DNA from: Draconibacterium aestuarii
Lineage (GTDB): Bacteria; Bacteroidota; Bacteroidia; Bacteroidales; Prolixibacteraceae
Length of the DNA stretch: 64,000 bases
Reading direction: 5' to 3'
NCBI GenBank assembly: GCA_026671195.1
Contig: JAPOHD010000031.1
Span: forward strand, 166,831-230,830
Shown here: positions 53,990 to 62,522 of the stretch, piece after piece
Layout: each line of letters starts with the position of its first letter
How positions within the stretch are numbered: the stretch's first letter is position 1
Notes under the pieces: generated by a model
What the model saw: the letters and a program-made list of their open reading frames with translations, nothing else
Told to the model about the DNA's origin: nothing
Databases searched by the model: none
Translations under genes and position numbers: made by a program

Positions 53990-56900
53990 CTATTTTCTAA
54001 AACCTACCTTCGCAAGATAATTAGACTGTATTCCTAACTGATTGTTTTTCTTTACCGGATATTTACCTGGCAACTCAGGTTTGGAAACCGCAGAACCCGG
54101 CACTTTCAACCGTGTTGACGGTTCTTCCAAATTTTCGTTGGGCAGGCGGTACAATTCGACCACTTCAATGCTTACAAAACCAAATTCTTCAACCACTTTA
54201 CCTTTTATCAGGTAGCAGCCACCACCCGTAAACGGATACCGGACAGCCACTTCCGGAAACTGAACAGTATCAATCCAGTGCCCTTCAAAATCGATAAAAA
54301 CTCCAAAACTCATGGTTTTTGCACCGCTGGTACGTGTACGTTTTACATGTACCAAACTGCCAACAATGGCAACGTTTTGGTTGATCAATTGCGGCAAATC
54401 TGCGGCCAGGGTTTGTGGCAAACGCAAATCTTCCAATAATTCAAAAGGCGAGCGGGTAACCGGAAATTCCAGCAATTCAATTTCGTCGTAGGCATTTTCC
54501 AGTGGGTGATAATATAATTCGGGGATTGTAAACTCTTTTACTTCCTGCTCAAACAGCGTGCGTTCAGGTGCCGTTTTTCTCGATTTCGCCAGAATAAAGT
54601 GGGCATTCCAAAGCAATTCTTTTTTCGATTTCCGGGTAAAATTAAAGGCGCCCACACGAATTAATATGCTGAGTTGCTCCAGCGAAATTCGTACCCGTCC
54701 CAAAAAATCTTGTAAACTCCGGTAATAACCGCCTCTGTAACGTTCGTTTAAAATGGCATTAATTGTTGTAGTTTCCAGACTTTTTAAAAAGCCAAATCCA
54801 AGATGGATTACATTTCCGTTGATTACCGTTTGGTTTTCGCTGCGGTTGATACAGGGCGGAAAAATTTTGGCGCCGTGCATCCGTGCTTCGTGCACATACA
54901 ATTCGGTACGGTAAAAACCACCGCCGTTGTTAATGGTGGCCACAATGTATTCCAACGGGTAATAAGCTTTTATAAACAATGCCTGGTAGCTTTCAACAGC
55001 GTACGAAGCCGAGTGTCCTTTTGAAAAAGCATAATTGGCAAAACTTTCAATCTGAGTCCAGACACGCGTAACCAAACCATAATCATAGCCTTTCTCTTCG
55101 CAATTGGAAAAGAATTTGTCCTTTATTTTGCCAAACTCGTTGCGCTGCTTAAACTTCCACGACATACCGCGCCGCAAAATATCCGACTCGGCCAAAGTAA
55201 GTCCGGCAAAAAGATGCGCCACTTTTATTACATCTTCCTGGTACACCATTACTCCGTAAGTTTCTTCCAGAAGTTCGTAAAGTGCGGGCGCTTCCTTTTG
55301 GGCTTCCACACACCGGCTACGGTCGCGGTAACGCAAAATGTACTCGCGCATCATTCCGCTTTGTGCCACTCCGGGGCGAATAATCGAACTTGCAGCCACC
55401 AATCGCAGGTAATCGTCGGCTTCCAGTTTGGTAAGCAACATACGCATGGCCGGCGATTCCACATAAAAACAGCCAATTGTATTTCCGTGTTTTAGCAACT
55501 CTTTTATACGCACGTCGTCCTTGTATGTTTTCAGGTCGTGAATATCAATTTCATCACCCCTATTTTCCTGAACTAAGCGAATGGCATCTTCAATTTTACT
55601 TAAACCGCGCTGCCCCAGAATATCGAATTTGGCAAAACCGAGGTCTTCCGCTTCGAGCATACTAAAATGAATTGTTGGAAAACCTTTGGGCGGCATAATG
55701 GTCGCCGTGTAAGTGCTGATTGGTTCTTCCGAAATTAAAATCCCGCTTGAGTGCACACTCAAATGACTCGGAAATCCATGAATCAGTTGACTGTATTGAA
55801 GCACCAGTTTTCCAATATCATCCAGACTGTTAAAATCTTTTGTAGCCTGCAATTTTTCGATTTCGTGTGCCGGCAAACCAAAAACTTTCCCGAGTTCGCG
55901 AATCATCGATTTGTACTGAAAAGTAATGTAAGTTCCCACCAGCGCCGTTTTGTTCCAGTCGTGCCTGTCGAAAATATAGCGGGTAATTCGATCGCGGTCG
56001 CGCGAAGCAAAATCAAGGTCAAAATCGGGCGGGCTTTGCCGCGAAGGATTGATAAAACGCTCGAAATACAGGTCCAGTTCAAGCGGATCAACATCGGTGA
56101 TTCGAAGCAGGTAAGCTACCATACTATTGGCACCACTTCCCCGCCCCACATAATAACATCCCTGGCTGCGGGCGTATTCCACCAGGTCCCAGTTAATCAG
56201 AAAATAAGAGGAAAAATCCATCTGCCGGATAATTTTCAGTTCCTTTTCCATCCGGGCGACTACCCTGGGCGAAGGCTCGCCAAACCGATACAAAATACCA
56301 TCCCACGCCAGTTTACTGAGCAGCTTAAAATCCTCTTCGGATGAAGAAGTGTAGCACTTTTTATTTTTGTTTTGTTTGAAGGTAAAATCAATGGAACAGC
56401 TTCCAATTAAACCTTGTGTATTTTCAATTATCTGCGGAAAATCGCGAAACTGATAAAAGATTTCCTCGCGTGGCTGCATGATTTCATTGGGACTGGCTTC
56501 TTCGCTTTTGGGCAAACGGCTCAGCAAAGTATTGTTGTCCATGGTGCGCAAAAGCCGGTGCACATTAAAATCGCGTTTATTGCGAAATGTAACAGGCTGC
56601 AAAATCACCAGCTTTTCGGGGTAATTTCGTAAGTCGCCAAACAGTTTGTTTATTTCCGACGGACGCACTCCAATAAATTCATCCCGGTTCAGGTGCTTCG
56701 GATGAATACTTCCAACAGGATACACAACAAAAGCATTCAAAAATATTGGCGCTCTGTCTGCAAACTCTTTTCCCGAATGAAGATGAAAAGTGAGGTGCTC
56801 ATTCAACTCCCTAAAACCCTGGTTGTTTTTTGCAATACCAATGTACTTCTGCTCGGCACCGTTTCTGAAATCGATACCCAAAACAGGTTTTAAATCTTTT

Positions 56901-57058
56901 CCCTGGCAACGCCGGATAAAATCGATGGCAGCCGAAGTATTATTAATATCACTTAATACCAGCGAACGGTAGTTCTTATCAATGGCTTCCTCAATCAACT
57001 GATCAATGGAAATGGTTCCGAATTTATAACTGTAATATGTGTGGCAATTTAGTAGCAT
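53990..57058 (-). CDS. DnaE-type DNA polymerase III alpha subunit, SOS-cassette type
   Basis: A 1022-residue polymerase, shorter than replicative DnaE (1160 in E. coli). The palm carries Asp347 and Asp349 in PDFDLDF (residues 345-350), matching the catalytic pair, and VGRGSGANSMVAYLL precedes it. The PHP domain at the N terminus is degraded: the usual HxH is Asn4-Cys5-His6, and the usual DH is Asp37-Ile38, so its metal site is probably lost. An OB-fold is seen near residue 905 (VAIVGSLVHVKRTRTSGAKTMSF). It lies 240 bases downstream of a Y-family polymerase gene on the same strand, near a LexA-like repressor, a mutagenic repair set. Confidence 0.88.
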   Translation of the reverse strand: MLLNCHTYYSYKFGTISIDQLIEEAIDKNYRSLVLSDINNTSAAIDFIRRCQGKDLKPVLGIDFRNGAEQKYIGIAKNNQGFRELNEHLTFHLHSGKEFADRAPIFLNAFVVYPVGSIHPKHLNRDEFIGVRPSEINKLFGDLRNYPEKLVILQPVTFRNKRDFNVHRLLRTMDNNTLLSRLPKSEEASPNEIMQPREEIFYQFRDFPQIIENTQGLIGSCSIDFTFKQNKNKKCYTSSSEEDFKLLSKLAWDGILYRFGEPSPRVVARMEKELKIIRQMDFSSYFLINWDLVEYARSQGCYYVGRGSGANSMVAYLLRITDVDPLELDLYFERFINPSRQSPPDFDLDFASRDRDRITRYIFDRHDWNKTALVGTYITFQYKSMIRELGKVFGLPAHEIEKLQATKDFNSLDDIGKLVLQYSQLIHGFPSHLSVHSSGILISEEPISTYTATIMPPKGFPTIHFSMLEAEDLGFAKFDILGQRGLSKIEDAIRLVQENRGDEIDIHDLKTYKDDVRIKELLKHGNTIGCFYVESPAMRMLLTKLEADDYLRLVAASSIIRPGVAQSGMMREYILRYRDRSRCVEAQKEAPALYELLEETYGVMVYQEDVIKVAHLFAGLTLAESDILRRGMSWKFKQRNEFGKIKDKFFSNCEEKGYDYGLVTRVWTQIESFANYAFSKGHSASYAVESYQALFIKAYYPLEYIVATINNGGGFYRTELYVHEARMHGAKIFPPCINRSENQTVINGNVIHLGFGFLKSLETTTINAILNERYRGGYYRSLQDFLGRVRISLEQLSILIRVGAFNFTRKSKKELLWNAHFILAKSRKTAPERTLFEQEVKEFTIPELYYHPLENAYDEIELLEFPVTRSPFELLEDLRLPQTLAADLPQLINQNVAIVGSLVHVKRTRTSGAKTMSFGVFIDFEGHWIDTVQFPEVAVRYPFTGGGCYLIKGKVVEEFGFVSIEVVELYRLPNENLEEPSTRLKVPGSAVSKPELPGKYPVKKNNQLGIQSNYLAKVGFRK

Positions 57059-57073
57059 GTTCTCTTTTTTTAG

Positions 57074-57251
57074 ATTGATTGGAGATTCTTTCGCTTCATT
57101 ACATTCCGCTCAGAATGACAATGAATTAGGATCAAGGGCTTGGGGGGAGATGGTTTAGCGGCAAACCATCTCCCCAAAAGCAAACCTCCCCAAACCTTTG
57201 TCATTCCGAGCAAAGCGAGGAATCCCTTTCAATTCGACCAATCTCCAAATC
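57074..57251. mobile_element. Nested palindromic MITE-like element
   Basis: About 178 bases between dnaE and dinB with three nested inverted repeats: outer GATTGGAGATT with AATCTCCAAATC; middle GCTCAGAATGACAA with TTGTCATTCCGAGC; inner GGGGAGATGGTTT (57144-57156) with AAACCATCTCCCC (57163-57175) around a six-base loop. The middle motif (CATTCCGAGCAAAGCGAGGAATC) is one I recognise from intergenic repeats of many bacteria. It encodes nothing. Confidence 0.6.
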
Positions 57252-57298
57252 CGGACAACTGATTTATTCATATTCTTACAAAACCGAATCATCACTTC

Positions 57299-58513
57299 TC
57301 AAATCCTCCTATGTGCCGGCATAACCGGTGGTTGCCCGTTAAACGGATTGCTCATTTGCCCAATTCCGCGGGTTCCCAAAGTAGATGCGCGCCGAACAGC
57401 ATTTTGCCCGAAACGGTTACGCATTTTATCCATTTGCTGATACAGTTTTATCAGGTTGGCATTGTCTTCAAACAATCGCATTTGGTAACTTCCTCCAACC
57501 AGGTGACTAAACCGGACCCCCACCAAACGCACCAGAACCCGCCGGTTATAAAGCTGGTCGAAAAGTTCCATGGTAGTGGCAATCAGCGTATGATCGAGCG
57601 AAGTGTACGGAATTCGCTTTTGCCGGGTACGGGTATCAAAATCGGAATAACGGATAGTTACCGTAACGCACGAAGTAAGTTTATTGCCGTTGCGCAGGTA
57701 AAAAGCCAGTTTTTCGGCCATTGCCAGCAATAGTTTTTTTAGCGCCTGCACATCAATCGTATCTTTCTCAAAAGTCAGCGACGACGAAATGGATTTGCGC
57801 TCGTGATAAGGCTCTACCAGCGAATTATCGATTCCCTGTGCTTTTTTCCAGAGGGCAATCCCGTTTTTCCCCATCACTTTGTCCATCAGTTCAATGGGCA
57901 TTTCCTGGATGGTTTTCACATAGCGAACACCCATATTTAGCAATATTTTATAGGTATGATCGCCCACCATCGGTATTTTTTTTACCAGCAAGGGAGCCAG
58001 AAATTCTTTTTCGTGCCCGCTCTCAACCTGCATGTAATTATTGGGTTTTATCTCGCCGGTAGCTACTTTCGAGACTGTTTTATTGGTTGAAAGTCCAAAG
58101 GAAATAGGCAGCCCCGTTTCACGGATTATCCGTTTCCGCAATTCCTGCGCCCACAAATACGAACCGTAAAATTTATCCATTCCGCTTACATCAATGTAAA
58201 ATTCGTCGATGGAAGATTTTTCGTAAAGCGGCGATTCCTCTTTTATAATATCGGTTATATCCTCTGAAAACTTGCTGTAAATCGAACTGTTTCCTTTTAC
58301 CACAATTGCTTCGGGGCAAAGCCGCCGTGCCATTTGCATGGGCATTGCCGAATGCACACCATACGTTCTGGCTTCGTAACTACAGGCAGCCACTACTCCA
58401 CGTCCGCTGGTTCCTCCAACCAGCACTGGTTTTCCGTTTAACTCCGAGTTCAACAAACGCTCGCAGGAAACAAAAAAAGTATCTAAATCGATATGTACTA
58501 TGTTTCTATTCAT
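57299..58513 (-). CDS. dinB: Y-family DNA polymerase (DinB/Pol IV)
   Basis: A 404-residue Pol IV-like translesion polymerase. The catalytic residues are Asp9, Asp103 and Glu104 (in SSIDEFYIDVSG), and Phe13-Phe14 form the steric gate. The little-finger domain follows, and a clamp-binding motif QMRLFED near residue 352 should bind the beta clamp. It resembles the DinB found in SOS cassettes next to DnaE-type polymerases. It is in the same direction as dnaE, 240 bases upstream of it, with the MITE-like element between them. Just upstream, TGAC and GTCA (58518-58534, nine bases apart) make an inverted repeat that could be a repressor site. Confidence 0.92.
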   Translation of the reverse strand: MNRNIVHIDLDTFFVSCERLLNSELNGKPVLVGGTSGRGVVAACSYEARTYGVHSAMPMQMARRLCPEAIVVKGNSSIYSKFSEDITDIIKEESPLYEKSSIDEFYIDVSGMDKFYGSYLWAQELRKRIIRETGLPISFGLSTNKTVSKVATGEIKPNNYMQVESGHEKEFLAPLLVKKIPMVGDHTYKILLNMGVRYVKTIQEMPIELMDKVMGKNGIALWKKAQGIDNSLVEPYHERKSISSSLTFEKDTIDVQALKKLLLAMAEKLAFYLRNGNKLTSCVTVTIRYSDFDTRTRQKRIPYTSLDHTLIATTMELFDQLYNRRVLVRLVGVRFSHLVGGSYQMRLFEDNANLIKLYQQMDKMRNRFGQNAVRRASTLGTRGIGQMSNPFNGQPPVMPAHRRI

Positions 58514-58565
58514 TAAATGACAATAATATCGTCAATAATCCGACTATAATTTAATCATTTTTTAT

Positions 58566-58573
58566 TATATTTG
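58566..58573 (+). promoter_or_regulatory. -7 promoter box of the four-helix-bundle gene
   Basis: TATATTTG is an exact TAnnTTTG. Transcription would start near 58580, so both heptad tracts on the left lie in the untranslated leader of this message. Confidence 0.55.
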
Positions 58574-58582
58574 GAAGAAAAA

Positions 58583-58646
58583 GTCCGAAGACGGAAGTCG
58601 GAAGACAGAAGATTTAATAAAAAGAGTCCGAAGACGGAGGTTTGAA
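58583..58646 (+). repeat. Heptad tract, left side
   Basis: Two runs of the heptad G(T/A)C(C/G/A)GAA: 58583-58611 and 58626-58646, ending about 27 bases before the ATG at 58674. The opposite tract lies at 59042-59070 in inverted orientation. Confidence 0.8.
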
Positions 58647-58673
58647 GAAAACACAAACTATAAAATATATAAT

Positions 58674-59027
58674 ATGGAATTCAAGTTTGAAAAGTTGATA
58701 ATCTGGCAAAAGGCAATGGACTTTGGAGAAGAAATATATTCAATTGCCTATAAGTTCCCAAAAACAGAACTTTTTAATCTTTCTTCTCAAATTAGAAGAG
58801 CAGTTGATTCGATCGCCTTAAATATTTCTGAAGGTTCTATCGGACAATCAAATCCTGACTTCAAAAGATTTATGAACTATGCTATTCGTTCATTAGGAGA
58901 AGTCGTTACCTGTTTGCACAAAGCTAAGCGCCGTGAATATATTTCTGTAGAAGAATTTGATACTCAATATGAGTTTGCTTTTAACCTCATGAATATGATG
59001 GTTGCCTTTAAAAACAAAATTAGGTAA
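58674..59027 (+). CDS. Four-helix-bundle protein (23S rRNA intervening-sequence family)
   Basis: A 117-residue protein of the TIGR02436/S23 family: FEKLIIWQKAMDFGEEIYSIAYKFPKTELFNLSSQIRRAVDSIALNISEG and later KRFMNYAIRSLGEVVTCLHKAKR give the classic four helices. Relatives are encoded in intervening sequences within 23S rRNA of Leptospira and others, and stand-alone copies are scattered through Bacteroidota. The function is unknown. This copy is flanked by inverted heptad tracts on both sides, which could pair in its transcript. It sits between dinB (diverging) and the LexA-like gene (same strand), apparently an insertion. Confidence 0.9.
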   Translation: MEFKFEKLIIWQKAMDFGEEIYSIAYKFPKTELFNLSSQIRRAVDSIALNISEGSIGQSNPDFKRFMNYAIRSLGEVVTCLHKAKRREYISVEEFDTQYEFAFNLMNMMVAFKNKIR

Positions 59028-59041
59028 CAGTACAAATCTCA

Positions 59042-59070
59042 CTTCGGACTCCGGTCATCGGACTTCCGAC
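59042..59070 (-). repeat. Heptad tract, right side (inverted)
   Basis: The reverse complement reads GTCGGAA, GTCCGAT, GACCGGA, GTCCGAA: the same heptad as the left tracts but inverted. CTTCGGAC here is the exact complement of GTCCGAAG at 58583-58590. Confidence 0.8.
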
Positions 59071-59084
59071 TAATATATATAACC

Positions 59085-59795
59085 ATGTACTTTGCAGAAA
59101 ATCTAAAATTTTTACGGAAACGCCGGCAAAAGTCGCAAATGGAGCTGGCTTCAGAATTGGAACTTACCCGCACTACCCTTTCGGGTTACGAAAAAAATGT
59201 ACAACCGCCTTTTCGCACGCTGATCAAAATTTCGGAGTATTTTAACATCTCGCTTGATGCGCTGATTAAATACCGGCTAGAAGTACTTTCCGAGTTTCAG
59301 CTTTCGCAAATCGAAAAAGGTTTTGATGTGGACGTTACCGGGAATAAACTGCGCCTGCTCTCCATTTCGGTGGATAACGAGGGCAAAGAGAACATTGAAA
59401 TGGTTCCAGTAAAAGCACAGGCCGGGTACACAAACAGTTATGGCGACCTGGATTTTATTGCCGGGTTACCCAAATTCAAACTTCCTTTTCTGCCCGAAGA
59501 AAAAACCTACCGTACTTTTCAGATTCAGGGCGATTCGATGTTGCCCATAAAAGAAGGTTCGTGGGTAACCTGCTCGTTTGTGGAGAACTGGAACCATATA
59601 AAAGACGGCAAAGCCTGTATTGTTGTAACCAAGGACGAGGGTATTGTTTTTAAGGTGGTTTACAAACGGTTAAAAGATGGCAATTTCCTTTTGGTTTCTT
59701 CGAACCGGAATTATTCGCCTTATGAAATATCGGTTTCGCAAGTTTTGGAGATCTGGCAGTTTGAAACCGTAAATAGTTTTGAGATAGAATTATAA
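59085..59795 (+). CDS. LexA-like self-cleaving repressor (XRE HTH plus S24 peptidase)
   Basis: A 236-residue protein with an XRE-type HTH (residues 4-60) and a C-terminal S24/LexA-like peptidase. An Ala113-Gly114 bond (KAQAGYTN) is the likely self-cleavage point. The serine/lysine dyad is Ser151 (QGDSMLPI) and Lys190 (GIVFKVVYK), spaced 39 residues apart, close to the 37 of LexA. It should repress the damage-response genes nearby (dinB, dnaE) and be inactivated by RecA-bound single-stranded DNA. The HTH is XRE-type, not the winged helix of true LexA. The ATG at 59085 lies 15 bases after the right heptad tract, so its own promoter may lie inside the tract. Confidence 0.87.
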   Translation: MYFAENLKFLRKRRQKSQMELASELELTRTTLSGYEKNVQPPFRTLIKISEYFNISLDALIKYRLEVLSEFQLSQIEKGFDVDVTGNKLRLLSISVDNEGKENIEMVPVKAQAGYTNSYGDLDFIAGLPKFKLPFLPEEKTYRTFQIQGDSMLPIKEGSWVTCSFVENWNHIKDGKACIVVTKDEGIVFKVVYKRLKDGNFLLVSSNRNYSPYEISVSQVLEIWQFETVNSFEIEL

Positions 59796-59872
59796 AATGA
59801 TTTTATAAAACAATAATTAAACCCAAATATTGTATTTGAGTCTCAATACTTGTAAACTAAAATATCACAACA

Positions 59873-61198
59873 ATGAAAACCAGACTGACTATTACAATCC
59901 TTCTTACATTTCTATTTATTACATCAGTTTTTTCCCAAACGAATAATGCCGACAATTGGGCTCAGTGGCGTGGTCCGTTGGGAACCGGTGCTGCAATAAA
60001 AGGTAATCCACCAGTTGAATTCAGTGAAACAAAAAACCTGAAATGGAAAACTGAAATTCCGGGTAAAGGTCATGCAACTCCTATTGTTTGGGAAGACAAA
60101 ATAATAGTTCAAACTGCTGTTCCTACCGATACAAAAGTTGAGATGGAAGAAAAAGAAGAAAGCGAAGGACAACGAAGGATGTCGGGTACAAAAACGGACC
60201 TGGTACATGAGTTTAAAGTAATTTTAGTAAATAGAGAAAACGGCAAAATTGAATGGGAAACGACCGTCGCACGCGAATTACCACAAGAAAGTACGCACAA
60301 TTTAGGAAGTTGGGCTTCCAATTCGCCTTGCACCGATGGTGAATATATTTATGCATATTTTGGTACGCGTGGTTTGTTCTGCCTCGATTTTGAAGGAAAC
60401 ATAATCTGGGAACGCGATTTTGGCCAATTGGAAAAACACATGAGTTTTGGAGAAGGTGCCTCGCCTTATTTGTACCGCGACCGGATTTTTGTACAATGGG
60501 ATCACGAAGGAGAGTCGTTTTTATATGCTATTGACAAAAAAACAGGCGAAGATGTTTGGAAATTGGAACGCGACGAACGCACCACGTGGGCATCGCCTTT
60601 GGTCGTTGAAACCAATGGAAAGATACAGGTAATTACCAGCGCTACAACAAACATACGAAGCAACGATTACGAGAACGGCGAACTGCTATGGACCAGCACA
60701 GGAATGACACGAAATGTGATTCCAAATCCGGTTTATGCAGATGGAGTTTTGTTTGTAATGAGTGGTTTTAGAGGAACTGCCCTACAAGCCATCGATTTAA
60801 CCACTGCAAAAGGTGATATTACCGAAACCAAGAGCATTTTATGGAAACATGAAGGAGAAACACCCTATACACCAAATCCGGTTTTAATGAATGGAAAACT
60901 CTACTTTTTAAGGGTAAACAATGGTTATATTTCATGCCTCAATGCGAAGGACGGAACAATAAACTACTACAAACAAAAACTGGAAGGTATCAGTTCCATA
61001 TTTTCGTCGCCAACCGGAGTGGCCGATCGTATTTATATTGCAGCTAAAGATATTTGTTTGGTAATTAAAGCCGGTAACGATTTTGAGGTATTATCGTCGA
61101 ATACTCTGGACGATGACTTTCATGCATCACCGGTTGTTGTTGGAAACCAGCTTATATTAAGGGGGTTTAAATCGCTTTATTGTTTTGAGGAGGAATAA
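59873..61198 (+). CDS. PQQ-like beta-propeller protein
   Basis: A 441-residue exported protein (signal TITILLTFLFITSVFSQ) with repeated propeller blades: WAQWRGPLGTGAAIKGNPPVEFSETKNLKWKTEIPGKGHATPI is the typical first blade, then EWETTVARELPQ, GLFCLDFEGNIIWERDF, FLYAIDKKTGEDVWKLERDERTTWASP, GTALQAIDLTTAKG. The repeats are of the PQQ-binding-like (BamB/quinoprotein) fold, but no catalytic residues of quinoprotein dehydrogenases are obvious. A periplasmic role is likely. It starts 77 bases after the LexA-like gene on the same strand, so it might share its transcript, though it also may have its own promoter. Confidence 0.85.
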   Translation: MKTRLTITILLTFLFITSVFSQTNNADNWAQWRGPLGTGAAIKGNPPVEFSETKNLKWKTEIPGKGHATPIVWEDKIIVQTAVPTDTKVEMEEKEESEGQRRMSGTKTDLVHEFKVILVNRENGKIEWETTVARELPQESTHNLGSWASNSPCTDGEYIYAYFGTRGLFCLDFEGNIIWERDFGQLEKHMSFGEGASPYLYRDRIFVQWDHEGESFLYAIDKKTGEDVWKLERDERTTWASPLVVETNGKIQVITSATTNIRSNDYENGELLWTSTGMTRNVIPNPVYADGVLFVMSGFRGTALQAIDLTTAKGDITETKSILWKHEGETPYTPNPVLMNGKLYFLRVNNGYISCLNAKDGTINYYKQKLEGISSIFSSPTGVADRIYIAAKDICLVIKAGNDFEVLSSNTLDDDFHASPVVVGNQLILRGFKSLYCFEEE

Positions 61199-61222
61199 CA
61201 GACACAGAAAATCTATTTTCAT

Positions 61223-62317
61223 TTACTGCGCATCAACATTCAACCACCATTTTGTAAAGGTTTGTTTGGTATTTTTCAAATAAACAAGTTCACCAATCTG
61301 CGGAGTAACCAACGGAATTGTGTTCTTATTCAACTCAGTAATTCGTTTTAAAGGTTCATTCCAGGCATGATTTGCCAATGCAAATTTTCCTGAATGCACC
61401 GGTAAAATACGTTTTGTTTTCAGATCGCTGGCAGCCTGTAATACCTGTTCCGGCATCAGATGAATGTATTTCCACGCTTTGTTGTATTGACCGTTTTCCA
61501 GGATTGCCAAATCAATGGGACCGTATTTTTTTCCGATTTCTTTAAAATGGGCGTTGTATCCGCCATCGCCACCAATAAAAATCTTTTGACTTGGTGTTTC
61601 CAATAAAAACGATACCCAAAGCGATCTTTTGTGTTTTAAACCACGTCCCGAAAAATGGCGTGCCGGCGTGCAGAAAAATCGAAATCCATCATCTAAAAGA
61701 ACATCCTCAAACCAATCCGTCTCAACAATTTTGGAAGTATCAAATCCCCATTTCTCAAAATGGGCTCCAACGCCTAATCCGGTAATTATTCTGTTTATTT
61801 TGGGTTTTAGCTCCAAAACTGTTTTATAATCCAAATGATCCCAGTGATCGTGTGTTATTACCAAATAATCTATTTCAGGAATATCGTCCGGCTGATAAAA
61901 ATTACTTCCGTCGAATGCTTTTACATTAAATGAAAAAGGTGAGGCAGAACCACTGAAAACAGGATCAACAAGAATCTTTTTTCCATCGATTTGAATTAAA
62001 TAGGATGAGTGGCCAAACCAAACCAATGCATCCTCATTTGGATTTAAGGTATGCAAATCGGTTTTAATGGATGGAATTTGGTTTTCAGGTTTTTTATTTT
62101 TTGAAAAAAAAAGCTCTTTAAGCATTGTCGAAAACCGTGCTTCTTCCGACATTTGGGGTGTTTCGCTCAAATTCTGAAACTTACCGTCTTTAAAATTTGG
62201 CGACTTTTTTATTCGTTCCAAACGTTCACCTGTTGGTATCGCACCAAACTTATTTTGGTTTGTAATTGCAATAACCAAAACGAAAATTACTACGAGTAAA
62301 GTTATTATTGTGTACAT
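61223..62317 (-). CDS. MBL-fold hydrolase, NAPE-PLD-like
   Basis: About 364 residues from the ATG at 62317 (an ORF start at 62377 adds 20 residues of low value). An N-terminal membrane anchor (YTIITLLVVIFVLVIAI) is followed by the metallo-beta-lactamase fold: LVWFGHSSYLIQIDGKKILVDPVFS, the zinc motif THDHWDHLDYK (HxHxDH), RFFCTPARHFSGRG, GGDGGYNAHFKEIG and ILPVHSGKFALANHAWNEP. These phrases match N-acylphosphatidylethanolamine-specific phospholipase D-like enzymes of bacteria, which may act on membrane lipids. The gene stands alone on the minus strand, with araB upstream of it after a hairpin. Confidence 0.85.
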   Translation of the reverse strand: MYTIITLLVVIFVLVIAITNQNKFGAIPTGERLERIKKSPNFKDGKFQNLSETPQMSEEARFSTMLKELFFSKNKKPENQIPSIKTDLHTLNPNEDALVWFGHSSYLIQIDGKKILVDPVFSGSASPFSFNVKAFDGSNFYQPDDIPEIDYLVITHDHWDHLDYKTVLELKPKINRIITGLGVGAHFEKWGFDTSKIVETDWFEDVLLDDGFRFFCTPARHFSGRGLKHKRSLWVSFLLETPSQKIFIGGDGGYNAHFKEIGKKYGPIDLAILENGQYNKAWKYIHLMPEQVLQAASDLKTKRILPVHSGKFALANHAWNEPLKRITELNKNTIPLVTPQIGELVYLKNTKQTFTKWWLNVDAQ

Positions 62318-62482
62318 AAATGTTTTCAAAATATAAAATATAAAGAGTATAAAAACTACAAAACAACAATAAAGCAAAAATGTTAAATAATAGATTTACC
62401 GCAGGAGAAAAACGCTTGAAATGATAAAAATTGAGTGTGGGCTGAAGGATTGGATTCTCCGAAGAGAAAGGTTGAAGAAAAA

Positions 62483-62510
62483 GCAGAGATGCAACATTGT
62501 ACATCCCTAC
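62483..62510 (-). terminator. Hairpin at the end of araB, REP-like
   Basis: On the minus strand GTAGGGATG pairs imperfectly with CATCTCTGC, followed by TTTTTCTTC, a fair terminator for araB. The outline resembles the hairpin at 4245-4274. Confidence 0.5.
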
Positions 62511-62522
62511 TTTTTTAAACTA

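Noticed and set aside
58583-59070. Heptad tracts as a CRISPR array
   Set aside because: The repeats are seven bases long without constant spacers, and no cas genes are near.
59824-59838. CAAATA-TTG-TATTTG palindrome before the PQQ-like gene as a LexA-like operator
   Set aside because: The same string is not found upstream of dinB or dnaE, so it does not support a shared operator.
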